Positions 46,901 to 55,246 of a stretch of 64,000 nt of DNA are shown here, in pieces. The DNA lies in assembly GCF_014207595.1 (NCBI RefSeq), contig NZ_JACHGY010000001.1:3814212-3878211 (forward strand), in the 5' to 3' direction. A model generated the notes under the pieces. It saw only the letters and a list, made by a program, of their open reading frames with translations. It was not told the origin of the DNA and ran no database searches. This DNA comes from Algisphaera agarilytica. GTDB taxonomy: Bacteria; Planctomycetota; Phycisphaerae; Phycisphaerales; Phycisphaeraceae. Within the stretch, counting starts at the first letter, position 1. Every line of letters starts with the position of its first letter. The translations under genes and the position numbers were made by a program.

Positions 46901-48265
46901 ATGCCCCTCGACCAACCGCTCCTGTTCAAACGCATCCCCACCCCGCCCTGGGGCGACTTCGCCGACCGCAAGTACATCGGCTACGACGACTACGTCAAGC
47001 AAGACGGCTACGCCGCGCTCGACCAAGCCCTCGAACAAGAGCCCAAAGACATCATCGAAACCGTCAAAGCCGCCGAGCTCCGCGGCCGCGGCGGGGCGGG
47101 CTTCCCCGCCGGCATGAAGTGGTCTTTCCTGCCCCCGCTCGACGACGGCCCCCGCTACCTCTGCATCAACGCCGACGAGTCCGAGCCTGCGACCTTCAAA
47201 GACCAGATCCTCATCCAGTACGACCCGCACAGCGTCATCGAAGGCATCGCCCTCTGCATGCTCGCCTGCCAGCTCGACACCGCCTACTTCTACATCCGCG
47301 GCGAGTACCACCACCACCGCGACGCCTTCGAAAAAGCCATCCAGGAAGCCTACGACAACAACGTCTTCGGCCCCAACTCCCGCATGGGCAAGATCAACGG
47401 CCGCGAGCCCCGCCTCTTCCTCCACCGCGGCGCGGGCGCCTACATCTGCGGCGAAGAGACCGGCCTGATCGAGTCTCTCGAAGGCAAACGCGGCTGGCCC
47501 CGCATCAAGCCGCCGTTCCCCGCCGTCGCCGGCGCTTTCGCCCGGCCGACGATCATCAACAACGTCGAGACCCTTGCCAACGTCCCCTACATCGTCCTCA
47601 ACGGGGCCGACTGGTGGAAGTCCCACGGCAAGGGCCGTCCTGAAGGCGCCCCGCCTCAGGTCCCCGCCTCCTTCGGCACCAAGCTCATCGGCATCTCCGG
47701 CAGCGTCAACCGCCCCGGCGTCTACGAAGACCACCTCGGCGTCAAACTCACCGACGTCATCGAACAATACGGCCAGGGCGCTATCAGTGGCCGACCCACC
47801 AAAGCCTACTTCCACGGCGGCATCTCCATGGGCGTCGTCTCCCAGGAAGAAGCCGAGCAGGGCGTCGAGCTCGACTTCGACATCGGCAAGAAATGGGCCA
47901 ACCTCGGCCTGGGCACCGCCTGCATCACCGTCATCCCCGAAGACGTCTCCATGGTCGCCATGGCCCGCAACTGCGCCCACTTCTACAGCCACGAATCCTG
48001 CGGTCAGTGCACCCACTGCCGCGAGGGCAGCAAGTGGCTCTACAAACTCCTGTCCCGCATCGAAGCCGGCGACGGCGAGATGAAAGACCTCGACCTCCTC
48101 CTCGAACTCGCCGCCAGCATGGGCTCCATGCCCGGCAACAATATTTGTGGCCTCAGCGACGGCGCCAACTGGGCCATCCGCACCATCGTCAACAAGTTCT
48201 GGAGTGAGTTCGAAGCGAAGGTCAGCAAGTCACGGCAGGTGAGTTTGGCTGTGGTCGGAACTTGA
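46901..48265 (+). CDS. nuoF: NADH-quinone oxidoreductase subunit F
   Basis: This 454-residue subunit binds NADH, FMN and a 4Fe-4S cluster at the tip of complex I. RGRGGAGFPAGMKW (residues 63-76) is the NADH/FMN loop. NADESEPATFKDQ and GAGAYICGEETGLIESLEG are present. Cluster cysteines are Cys367, Cys370 and Cys373 (SCGQCTHCREG) and Cys416. Length is standard. It closes the visible nuo group and is followed three bases later by a secreted protein gene of different composition. Confidence 0.97.
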   Translation: MPLDQPLLFKRIPTPPWGDFADRKYIGYDDYVKQDGYAALDQALEQEPKDIIETVKAAELRGRGGAGFPAGMKWSFLPPLDDGPRYLCINADESEPATFKDQILIQYDPHSVIEGIALCMLACQLDTAYFYIRGEYHHHRDAFEKAIQEAYDNNVFGPNSRMGKINGREPRLFLHRGAGAYICGEETGLIESLEGKRGWPRIKPPFPAVAGAFARPTIINNVETLANVPYIVLNGADWWKSHGKGRPEGAPPQVPASFGTKLIGISGSVNRPGVYEDHLGVKLTDVIEQYGQGAISGRPTKAYFHGGISMGVVSQEEAEQGVELDFDIGKKWANLGLGTACITVIPEDVSMVAMARNCAHFYSHESCGQCTHCREGSKWLYKLLSRIEAGDGEMKDLDLLLELAASMGSMPGNNICGLSDGANWAIRTIVNKFWSEFEAKVSKSRQVSLAVVGT

Positions 48266-48268
48266 TCG

Positions 48269-49384
48269 ATGAACTACCAGCCACTAATTGTGGCATCACT
48301 TTGCGCCAAAAGTATCAAACTAACCGCGGGGACCACATTGGAAACACATCAGCCTCGTCTGCTGTCATCTAAATTTTATCTGATACTTCTGTTCCTGTTC
48401 ATTTGCGGAACAGGCACACCGACTTGCTTTGCCCAACTATCTGACAAAGAAGACCCGGAGTACAAGCGATTAATTAAAGCGATAGAGCCACTTAAATACC
48501 AAGGAAACTTCCAGGCCTATCACTTCGAGATCACAGAAATCCTCCAGCAACACCCTCACGTTCCGAGCCTATGGAGTGAAGCTGCTTTCAATTTGATCTA
48601 CAACATTCCTAGCACCAAGCAAAGCTATGCGGAACGCTGGAAAAACGTAAAAGACGGCTTACAGTTGATTGGGCAAGATGCCGTCACAAAAAACCCTGAG
48701 TCTGCAGAACTAAGAACAGAAATGGCTTGGTTCTATCTGCATCTATTTAGACATAGATTCGATGAGATCCACAATTACTATACAGTGAGACATCTCGAAG
48801 AATGGAGCGCAACTCTCGCGAAAAATGAGCTCGAGATTGCGCTAGTATCAAATAACATTTCAATTGAGCTAGTCGGAAACCTAGAAAACCACCTCGGCAC
48901 TTTAGATTGGCGACACCCATCAACTCACGGCATTTACTGGGCAACCGAAGCATTCTTGCTTTCAAACGGCCTAGAGGTCATTGATGGCAACGAAACTGAA
49001 TGGCTGATCGACAGGATGGTGTTTTTCCATCTTCGCAATCTTCTCTATGAAGGTACCATGTCGATATCCGAGATCGAGAAGCAAGAAACAATCTCCGTCA
49101 ATCCAAACCCTCAATACTTAGAGATCGCAGAAAAAGCACACCTGGCAATCTTCGATGCTGGCTTGATGTCGTCACCAACTGTGGAACTCGAAGATTTTTA
49201 CATTTCAGGGATTTACATTAACGCGCGTTTCGGGAACATAAATGACGCCGAGACATTTCGGAAGCACGCTCTACAGACAATGTTAGAAAAAGGAGTTTCC
49301 CCTGAGGTCACCTTACTGGACGGCAGCACCAATCAAATAGTTGAGTATGTTGATTCCTCGGTATCGGCAAGTAACCCTGAGTGA
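48269..49384 (+). CDS. Secreted hypothetical protein, AT-rich
   Basis: This 371-residue protein has a rather long N-terminal region with a hydrophobic segment at about 37-52 (signal or anchor), then a helical exported body. The sequence GTLDWRHPSTHGIYWATEAF near residues 210-229 is distinctive and I have seen similar 'DWR.P..H.iYWA' proteins without known role. Base composition is clearly lower in GC than nuoF, with only three bases between the genes, which suggests insertion next to nuoF. Function unknown. Confidence 0.65.
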   Translation: MNYQPLIVASLCAKSIKLTAGTTLETHQPRLLSSKFYLILLFLFICGTGTPTCFAQLSDKEDPEYKRLIKAIEPLKYQGNFQAYHFEITEILQQHPHVPSLWSEAAFNLIYNIPSTKQSYAERWKNVKDGLQLIGQDAVTKNPESAELRTEMAWFYLHLFRHRFDEIHNYYTVRHLEEWSATLAKNELEIALVSNNISIELVGNLENHLGTLDWRHPSTHGIYWATEAFLLSNGLEVIDGNETEWLIDRMVFFHLRNLLYEGTMSISEIEKQETISVNPNPQYLEIAEKAHLAIFDAGLMSSPTVELEDFYISGIYINARFGNINDAETFRKHALQTMLEKGVSPEVTLLDGSTNQIVEYVDSSVSASNPE

Positions 49385-49445
49385 CAGAGTAAGTGAAGAG
49401 GGCAGATAAGGGGAGGTGTGGACTTGATTTGGCTGTATTCTCCTC

Positions 49446-49853
49446 TCAGATATGCGCACGCGTTTTGAGGAATTCGAAATACTTAGGGTCCTGACCCTCA
49501 ATTACTGCCTCAGCATCGCCCATGTAAGCTCGCATCAGTTCGTCTGCAGCAAGATCCAAATCATTCATTTCAAATCGACATTGCCCTAATCGCATATGGA
49601 TGTAGGGGTTACCGAATCCTGTGGCTGAAAACAAAGCTTTATGAAATGCCACGTGAGCCTCTTCATGCCGATTCATAAAAAGAAGAGCATCGCCTATGGC
49701 GGTGTACAGCCAAACGGATGCGGCATAGTCATGCTTTGGTTCAGGTACCAACGATAAAGCTTCTTGGTAAGCAATTAATGCGCCGAGAAGATCTTGGCTG
49801 TCGAGAAGTCTGTCTCCTGCCTGACATAGATCAGTGATCTTTGGGTCTAGCAT
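49446..49853 (-). CDS. TPR-containing protein
   Basis: This 135-residue helical protein has three or so tetratricopeptide-like units: LDSQDLLGALIAYQEALSLV, AIGDALLFMNRHEEAHVAFHKAL, and RLGQCRFEMNDLDLAADELMRAYM. The end (GQDPKYFEFLK) is conserved in a family of small TPR proteins seen in several bacterial groups. The start is the second ATG, with an AGGAA site close before it. Function is unknown; it probably binds protein partners. It stands alone on the minus strand next to the repeat array. Confidence 0.6.
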   Translation of the reverse strand: MLDPKITDLCQAGDRLLDSQDLLGALIAYQEALSLVPEPKHDYAASVWLYTAIGDALLFMNRHEEAHVAFHKALFSATGFGNPYIHMRLGQCRFEMNDLDLAADELMRAYMGDAEAVIEGQDPKYFEFLKTRAHI

Positions 49854-49983
49854 CGACTTCCTGGGTCCGGACAAGAGCTTGGCTTTATTATCGGCTGAGA
49901 CGCTTGGCAAAGTCTAACGTTATTGAAGGGCAAAGGTGGGGACAGGGACAGAAAAAGGGAGGCGTACATTATTCCCAGGGGCG

Positions 49984-50256
49984 GCAAGTATCCTTTCAGA
50001 CAGCAAGAGAGTTCTTTACGGCTCTGAGAGACTTCTTTCCGCACCTTGAAGAGTTCATTCCGACGCGCAAAGCATACTTTCCAGACCGAAAAGTATGCTT
50101 TGCGCTCCTGAAAGCATGCGCCAAGGCCCGCAAAGGATCCTTTTAGGTGCGCAATGAGTTCTTCAAGCCTTAAAAAGGATCCTTTTCAGAGCGTAAAGAA
50201 GTCTTTGAGCCGCAACAGGTGTGCTTCAAGCACCGAAAAGACTTCTTTATGGAGCA
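49984..50256. repeat. Phased 21-bp repeat array, 13 units
   Basis: Thirteen units start every 21 bases without a single slip (49984, 50005, 50026 and so on to 50236). Each has a 13-base core and an 8-base variable linker. Core position 5 is G and position 10 is C in all 13 units; position 8 is T in 12. The consensus is AAAG-N-N-T-N-C-TTT, and many cores are palindromes (AAAGGATCCTTT twice). Some pairs are exact reverse complements: AAAGCATACTTT with AAAGTATGCTTT, and AAAGAAGTCTTT with AAAGACTTCTTT. Translation gives a Lys-x-x-Phe heptad with stops, so no single protein is encoded. I do not recognise a named family. No gene accompanies it in the 500-base gap. Confidence 0.9.
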
Positions 50257-50354
50257 TTTTCCCTGCACTATCCCATTTATTCAGACGCCAGCAGATTCCG
50301 GGGCATCACGTTGTTCTGGCCCGGCCACCCATGCCTAGCGACGTGTTCCGCACC

Positions 50355-50702
50355 TCAATTCACTGGCGCGCATGTGGAGTCCTCGGTATCAGCCGGGGGC
50401 TCTGAGGAGCGTAAGCGGTGAGAAGCCGACTTCGAGTGAAGATAGACGGCGCGGCCACCTATCGGCAACAGCAAACAGTTGAAAAGGAATGCCCAGAGGA
50501 CCGAACCCAATACCCATATGCCGTCGTAATCAGGCCAGACTCCCGATGCCAGGGCAATAAACCCGATCGCCCAAAAACCAGGAATGGCAAGAAGTTGTGC
50601 TCCGAGGAGGCCAAGCAAGCCGTATTTACGGGCCAATCTCCACGTTGCTAGCGTCAGCAGTAAAAGGATGAGGCACTGAAAGATGTTACCCACGTGTTCC
50701 AC
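50355..50702 (-). CDS. Small membrane protein
   Basis: This 115-residue protein starts at a GTG and has three hydrophobic segments, at about residues 7-22, 28-52 and 62-82, followed by a basic, Ser-rich tail. It reads away from the region beyond it. No family is recognised. Base composition is moderate. It lies next to the 21-bp array, with the TPR gene on the other side. Confidence 0.55.
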   Translation of the reverse strand: MEHVGNIFQCLILLLLTLATWRLARKYGLLGLLGAQLLAIPGFWAIGFIALASGVWPDYDGIWVLGSVLWAFLFNCLLLPIGGRAVYLHSKSASHRLRSSEPPADTEDSTCAPVN

Positions 50703-51265
50703 TAAGCACCTAACGTCAAAAGCTCAATTGCTGGCCGCCCGCGGGATGGGACGTTCCCCGGTAAACACATTTTACACGCACCCGTCAGCGGCGGGTTGGT
50801 GCGCACGAGGAATCACACGCGGGTGATGTATTCCAGAATATTTTTGGCGATCTATCCCACGATTCGGCTTCGCCTTGCGCGTTTCGGGGTTGAAAAAGCG
50901 CGCACAAACGCGGCGTGGTACCCCCTAATGACAGGCAGATATCGGCACCCGGTGGCGGGGCGGTGGTGACAGGCAAGGACCATCGTCTCGGGCACGCCGG
51001 GAGGGCCGGGCTCGCGCTCTTAAAGCGTGGGGGTTTCGGCGTTCGTCGGTGAGTCACCTTGCCGACAACAGACACGATGGACTGTGGCGTAATCGCGTTG
51101 CCACCCCCAACACGCGGGTCGAGGACGACGGCAGGTTTCGAGATCGGCAGGCGTGTGGGCCGTTGCACGCGTCGGCCGTGGGCCGAGCGTTCGCTCTTTG
51201 GCAATTTGGGGGCTTGGGTGTTGGGGGCTTGGGGGCTTGGACTGCCCGCGGGGAGATTTCTGTCG

Positions 51266-51410
51266 GTCAGGCATGCTTGCCTGACGTGGAGTTTCTGTGG
51301 CTCGGGTTTCAGGCAGGCATGCCTGACCTACAGGGCTTGGGGTTGATGTTCGTAGGTCAGACGCAGGGCGTCGTGGTGATGCGTGGGGGGCGTCAGGTCG
51401 AAGACCTGAC
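51266..51410. repeat. Three GTCAGG palindromes in gene-free stretch
   Basis: The stretch 50703-51649 contains no gene I can support. It holds palindromes: GTCAGGCA-TGCT-TGCCTGAC (51266-51285), TCAGGC...GCCTGA (51309-51326, inverse orientation) and GTCAGGTC-GAA-GACCTGAC (51392-51410). Each is tailed by CCTACAG or a similar sequence. The same family flanks the transporter gene on its other side. They look like dispersed REP-type elements. Confidence 0.7.
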
Positions 51411-51445
51411 CTACAGGCCGCGTTGTAATGCAAAGCTGGCTGGCC

Positions 51446-51515
51446 GGAACGGTGTTCCAAAATTTGCCCAAATTAGTCAACGAAGAGAAAGCTCTAGGCT
51501 TGGAACGATGTTCCA
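51446..51515 (+). promoter_or_regulatory. Two GGAACG-type palindromes upstream of the transporter
   Basis: GGAACGGTGTTCC (51446-51458) and TGGAACGATGTTCCA (51501-51515) are near-identical palindromes with centres 56 bases apart. Their right flanks are also alike (A-rich, then TTTG or TTTCGCC). They lie about 135-205 bases before the transporter start. The pattern fits a pair of operators for a dimeric regulator, for example of LacI type. No regulator gene is next to them, so this is inference. Confidence 0.5.
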
Positions 51516-51649
51516 GCAATTTCGCCATAAAACCCGTAAAAATGCGGAATTTTTCGCACGCAAAGGTTTCGCCGACGGGCCGTCTCGCTAAGATGCGTGT
51601 CCGATCGTTTCAGTTTTGTTCATCTCTTTGTTTCATCCAGGAGCTTGCG

Positions 51650-53128
51650 TTGACCGAATCATCCGAACCGGCGGTGGCCCACGAGAAGGTGGCCTTGTCA
51701 CAGAAGATCGCGTTTGGGGTGGGGATGCTGGGGAACCAGATGTTCCCGGCGGCGCTGGGCATCTTTATGGTGGTGCTGGTGCAGGGCTTGGGCATGAGCC
51801 CGGTGTTGTGGGGCATCCTGTTTTTCCTGCCCCGGCTGTCGGACGCGCTGACCGACCCGGTGATGGGGTTTGTGTCGGACAACACCAAGTCGCGCTGGGG
51901 GCGGCGTCGGCCTTACGTTTTGATCGGGGCGCTGGTGGCGGGGATCGCTTACATCCTGATGTGGCAGATCGACCCGGCGAACAGCGAGACGTACAACTTC
52001 ACGTACTTTTTGATCTTTGCGTTTGTCTTTTATCTGGGGCTGACCATCTTCGCGACGCCGTACGTGGCGATGGGCTACGAGATGAGCGACAACTTCCACG
52101 AGCGGACCCGCCTGATGGCGGTGGCGCAGTGGATCGGGCAGTGGGCGTGGGTGATCGTGCCGTGGTTCTGGGTGATCCTGTACGACCCGGCGATCTATCC
52201 GAGCGAGGACGATCCGAGCGTGGCGGACCCGGTGGCGGGGGCGCGGAACCTGGCGATCTGGGTGGGCGTGGGTTGTATGTTGATGGCGATGGTGCCGGCG
52301 GTGTTCTGCAAGACCCAGCCGGTCGACCCGAGCAAGCAGGAAGACCTGTCGCTGGCGAACCTGGGCAAGAACCTGGCGAGCCTGCTGCGGGGCGTGGTGG
52401 CGACGTTCAAGTGCAAGCCGTTCGTGCGGATCTGCATCGCGACGTTCTTCGTGTTCAACGCGTTCAACACGGTCGCGGGCTTTTCGTTCTTCATCATCGT
52501 GCATTACATGTTCAACGGCGTGACCGGGCCGGAGGGCTCGGACACCTGGCCGACGTGGTTCGGCACGGTGAGCGCACTGACGACCTGCTTCCTCGCGATC
52601 CCGGTGGTGACGTTCCTCTCGGAAAAGCTCGGCAAGAAGAACGCCTTTGTGATTTCGCAGGCGGTCTCGATCCTCGGGTACCTGAGCTTCTGGTGGTGCT
52701 TCAACCCGAATAACCCGTGGCTGCTGTTCCTGCCGCTGCCGCTGTTCTCGTTCGGCATCGGCAGCCTGTTCACGATCATGATGTCGATGACGGCTGACGT
52801 CTGCGACCTCGACGAACTGAACACCGGCTCGCGGCGGGAGGGGGCGTTCGGCGCGGTGTATTGGTGGATGGTCAAGTTCGGCTTCGCCATCGCGGGCCTG
52901 GGCGGCGGGCTGATCATGGCGTGGGTCGGCTTCGACGAGTCGGCGGCCACCCAGACCCCCGAAGCGATGCGCGGGATGCGGCTGGCCTACATCATCCTGC
53001 CGTCGCTGGGCACGCTGATCGCGATTATCGCGATGCTGGGCTACGACCTAACCGAAGAGCGAAGCCACGAGATCCGCGAGGAGATCGCCAAGCGGAAGAA
53101 CGCCGAGGGCGAGACGGCCACGGCGTAA
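51650..53128 (+). CDS. MFS transporter of the GPH (glycoside-pentoside-hexuronide) type
   Basis: This 492-residue cation symporter of the MelB/XynP branch probably takes up a sugar or sugar derivative. Twelve membrane helices are expected. Conserved features include FFLPRLSDALTDPVMGFVSDNTKSRWGRRRPYVL (from about residue 54, with the GPH Asp residues in helix 2 and the RWGRRRP loop). YVAMGYEMSDNFHERTRL and a second-half DELNTGSRREGAFGAVYWW follow. The TTG start is preferred because CAGGAG lies seven bases before it, and a longer upstream frame reads through the repeats. Substrate cannot be told. It is flanked by palindromic repeats on both sides. Confidence 0.9.
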   Translation: MTESSEPAVAHEKVALSQKIAFGVGMLGNQMFPAALGIFMVVLVQGLGMSPVLWGILFFLPRLSDALTDPVMGFVSDNTKSRWGRRRPYVLIGALVAGIAYILMWQIDPANSETYNFTYFLIFAFVFYLGLTIFATPYVAMGYEMSDNFHERTRLMAVAQWIGQWAWVIVPWFWVILYDPAIYPSEDDPSVADPVAGARNLAIWVGVGCMLMAMVPAVFCKTQPVDPSKQEDLSLANLGKNLASLLRGVVATFKCKPFVRICIATFFVFNAFNTVAGFSFFIIVHYMFNGVTGPEGSDTWPTWFGTVSALTTCFLAIPVVTFLSEKLGKKNAFVISQAVSILGYLSFWWCFNPNNPWLLFLPLPLFSFGIGSLFTIMMSMTADVCDLDELNTGSRREGAFGAVYWWMVKFGFAIAGLGGGLIMAWVGFDESAATQTPEAMRGMRLAYIILPSLGTLIAIIAMLGYDLTEERSHEIREEIAKRKNAEGETATA

Positions 53129-53153
53129 CCTCGGAAGCGGCGTGAGGTGTGGG

Positions 53154-53234
53154 CCAGGTCTTCGACCTGACGCGGACACCTAGACACTGCGCAATGCGAC
53201 GCACAGATATACGGCGTCAGGTCGAAGACCTGAC
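53154..53234. repeat. Inverted pair of CAGGTC palindromes after the transporter
   Basis: CCAGGTC-TTC-GACCTGA (53154-53171) and GTCAGGTC-GAA-GACCTGAC (53216-53234) lie between the transporter and the SulP gene and belong to the same family as 51266-51410. They are head-to-tail inverted copies separated by about 45 bases. A BIME-like unit or terminator is possible. Confidence 0.7.
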
Positions 53235-53312
53235 CTACGGGGGCTGCCGTGATTATCGCGGACCGGCACAGGCGTCTGCCGAGCACGGGAAACATGGCTA
53301 CCATGCGTGCGC

Positions 53313-55001
53313 ATGACGAGTGTTTGGCGAAAAATCGTGGACCCCGACAAACGCTTCAGCGAATTCAATTGGGTCGGTGATCTGTTCGGCGGCGTGACCA
53401 CCGCGGTGATCTCGTTGCCGTTGGCCCTGGCGTTCGGCGTGGCGTCGGGAGCGGGGCCGCAGGCGGGGCTGTACGGCGCGGTATTCGTGGGCCTGTTCGC
53501 GGCGCTCTTTGGCGGAACACGGACGCTGATCTCCGAGCCGACGGGCCCGATGACCGTGGTGATGACGGCGGTGATCACGACGCTGATCGCGGCGGACCCG
53601 GAGAACGGGCTGGCGATGGCGTTTGCCGTGGTCGTGGTGGCGGGATTGACGCAGATCGGCTTCGGGATCTTTCGGCTGGGACGATACATCACACTCATGC
53701 CCTACAGCGTGATCTCGGGCTTCATGTCGGGCATCGGGGTGCTGCTCATCCTCATGCAGTTAGGACCATTGACCGGGCAGGCTTCGCCGGGCGGCGGGGC
53801 GGTGGGCGTGGTGACCGCTCTGCCGGAGATGGCGGCGGGGATTCGCTGGCCCGAGGCGTCGCTGGCGATCCTGGCGCTGGTGGTGTTGTTTGCGATGCCC
53901 AAGGCGTGGCGGAAGTTTTGCCCGCCGCACCTCTTGGCGCTGGTGATCGGCAGCGTGGCGAGCCTGACGTTTTTCGCCTCGGCCGACCTGAACCGGATCG
54001 GCGAGATCCCGATGGGTCTGCCCGACTTCCAGATCCCCGTTTTCTCTCAGGAGCAGCTGAGGATCATCCTGATCGAGGGCATGATCCTGGGCCTGCTGGG
54101 CTGCATCGATTCGCTACTCACCGCGATGATCGCCGACAGCCTGACCCGCAAGCACCACGACTCGAACCGCGAACTCATCGGTCAGGGCGTCGGCAACCTG
54201 TTCAGCGGGCTCTTCGGCGGGCTGCCCGGTGCGGGCGCAACGATGGGGACGGTGGTCAATATCCAAGTGGGCGCACGCTCCCCGGCGGCGGGCGTGGTCC
54301 GGGCGTTGCTGCTGCTGATGGTGGTGCTGGTGCTGGCGCCGCTGCTCGAGTCTGTGCCGATGGCGGTTCTGGCTGCGATCGCGTTCAAGGTCGGCTTTGA
54401 CATCCTCGACTGGAGCTTCCTCAAGCGGGTGCACCACGTGTCACGCTCCGCCACGCTGATCATGTACGGCGTGATGGGGCTCACCGTTTTCGTCGACCTG
54501 GTCATCGCGGTGGGGCTAGGCGTGTTTATCGCAAACGTCCTGACAATTGATCGGCTGTCGAAGCTGCAATCGGCCGACATCCGCACGATCACGACCAGCG
54601 ACGCGGAACTGCCGCTGAGCCCGGAAGAGCGCGAGCTGTTTGAACGCGGCAAGGGCCAGATCATCCTGCTGTACCTCAGCGGCCCGATGATCTTCGGCGT
54701 CGCCAAAGCCATCGCCCGACAACACGACGCCATCGAAAGCAAGCAGGGCAAGGCGTTGATCATCGACCTGCACGACGTGCCGATCCTCTCGACGACGATC
54801 GCGCTGGCGCTGGAGAACGTGGTGCTTGAGGCGCGCAAGGCGGAGCTGCCGGTCTACATCGGCGGCGCCTCGGGCAAGACGCGCATCCGACTTGAAAGCA
54901 TCGACAAGACCGGCACGGGCGAACTCGCCTTCCGCGACAACCGACTCGAAGCACTGGAAGCGGCGCTGACCCACGTGGAAGACATCCCGCAAGCCGATTA
55001 A
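53313..55001 (+). CDS. SulP-family anion transporter with STAS domain
   Basis: This 562-residue membrane protein resembles bacterial bicarbonate or sulfate transporters. It has the GVTTAVISLPLALAFGVASG helix near 27-46, the LISEPTGPMTVVM motif near 72-84, and about eleven further helices. A cytoplasmic STAS domain follows from about 440 to the end (IILLYLSGPMIFGVAKA and LIIDLHDVPILSTT). Substrate is uncertain between bicarbonate and sulfate; SulP proteins of the BicA type look similar. The start ATG is chosen two codons into the longer frame. Confidence 0.9.
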   Translation: MTSVWRKIVDPDKRFSEFNWVGDLFGGVTTAVISLPLALAFGVASGAGPQAGLYGAVFVGLFAALFGGTRTLISEPTGPMTVVMTAVITTLIAADPENGLAMAFAVVVVAGLTQIGFGIFRLGRYITLMPYSVISGFMSGIGVLLILMQLGPLTGQASPGGGAVGVVTALPEMAAGIRWPEASLAILALVVLFAMPKAWRKFCPPHLLALVIGSVASLTFFASADLNRIGEIPMGLPDFQIPVFSQEQLRIILIEGMILGLLGCIDSLLTAMIADSLTRKHHDSNRELIGQGVGNLFSGLFGGLPGAGATMGTVVNIQVGARSPAAGVVRALLLLMVVLVLAPLLESVPMAVLAAIAFKVGFDILDWSFLKRVHHVSRSATLIMYGVMGLTVFVDLVIAVGLGVFIANVLTIDRLSKLQSADIRTITTSDAELPLSPEERELFERGKGQIILLYLSGPMIFGVAKAIARQHDAIESKQGKALIIDLHDVPILSTTIALALENVVLEARKAELPVYIGGASGKTRIRLESIDKTGTGELAFRDNRLEALEAALTHVEDIPQAD

Positions 55002-55246
55002 CCCGCATGACTTCGAATCAATTTCTTTTGCAAAATCGTGTCGCTTCTTCGCTCGAATGAGTGAGTTATGTGAATGCGTGGAACAAAGTCGGCTAAATCG
55101 CTTACCTGGTTCAATTGAGTGCGGCAGCGATAATAATCGTGATCAGTAGAAAAAGCAGCCTTCATGCCGCAGCGGGAGTGCGTTAGGGGGGTGTGAATTT
55201 CTTGAGGTGGGCGGGACAAGCGGCCGGGGGCAACTAAAATAGGTCT

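Noticed and set aside
49926-49962. Remnant of a mobile element (GGTGGGGACAGGGACAG text)
   Set aside because: The phrase recalls repeat-associated sequence but has no partner end or transposase, so it cannot be supported.
49841-50146. Open frame through the first half of the 21-bp array
   Set aside because: The frame is open only because the repeat length is a multiple of three. It ends within the array, and another in-frame stop follows 27 bases later.
49984-50256. Possible CRISPR array
   Set aside because: The variable parts are only eight bases long, the cores vary in sequence, and no cas genes are near. It is a short tandem array, not a CRISPR.
51020-51460. Minus-strand open frame in the repeat-rich gap
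   Set aside because: It runs through the palindromic repeats, is Pro/Arg/Thr-rich, and shows no ribosome site or family.
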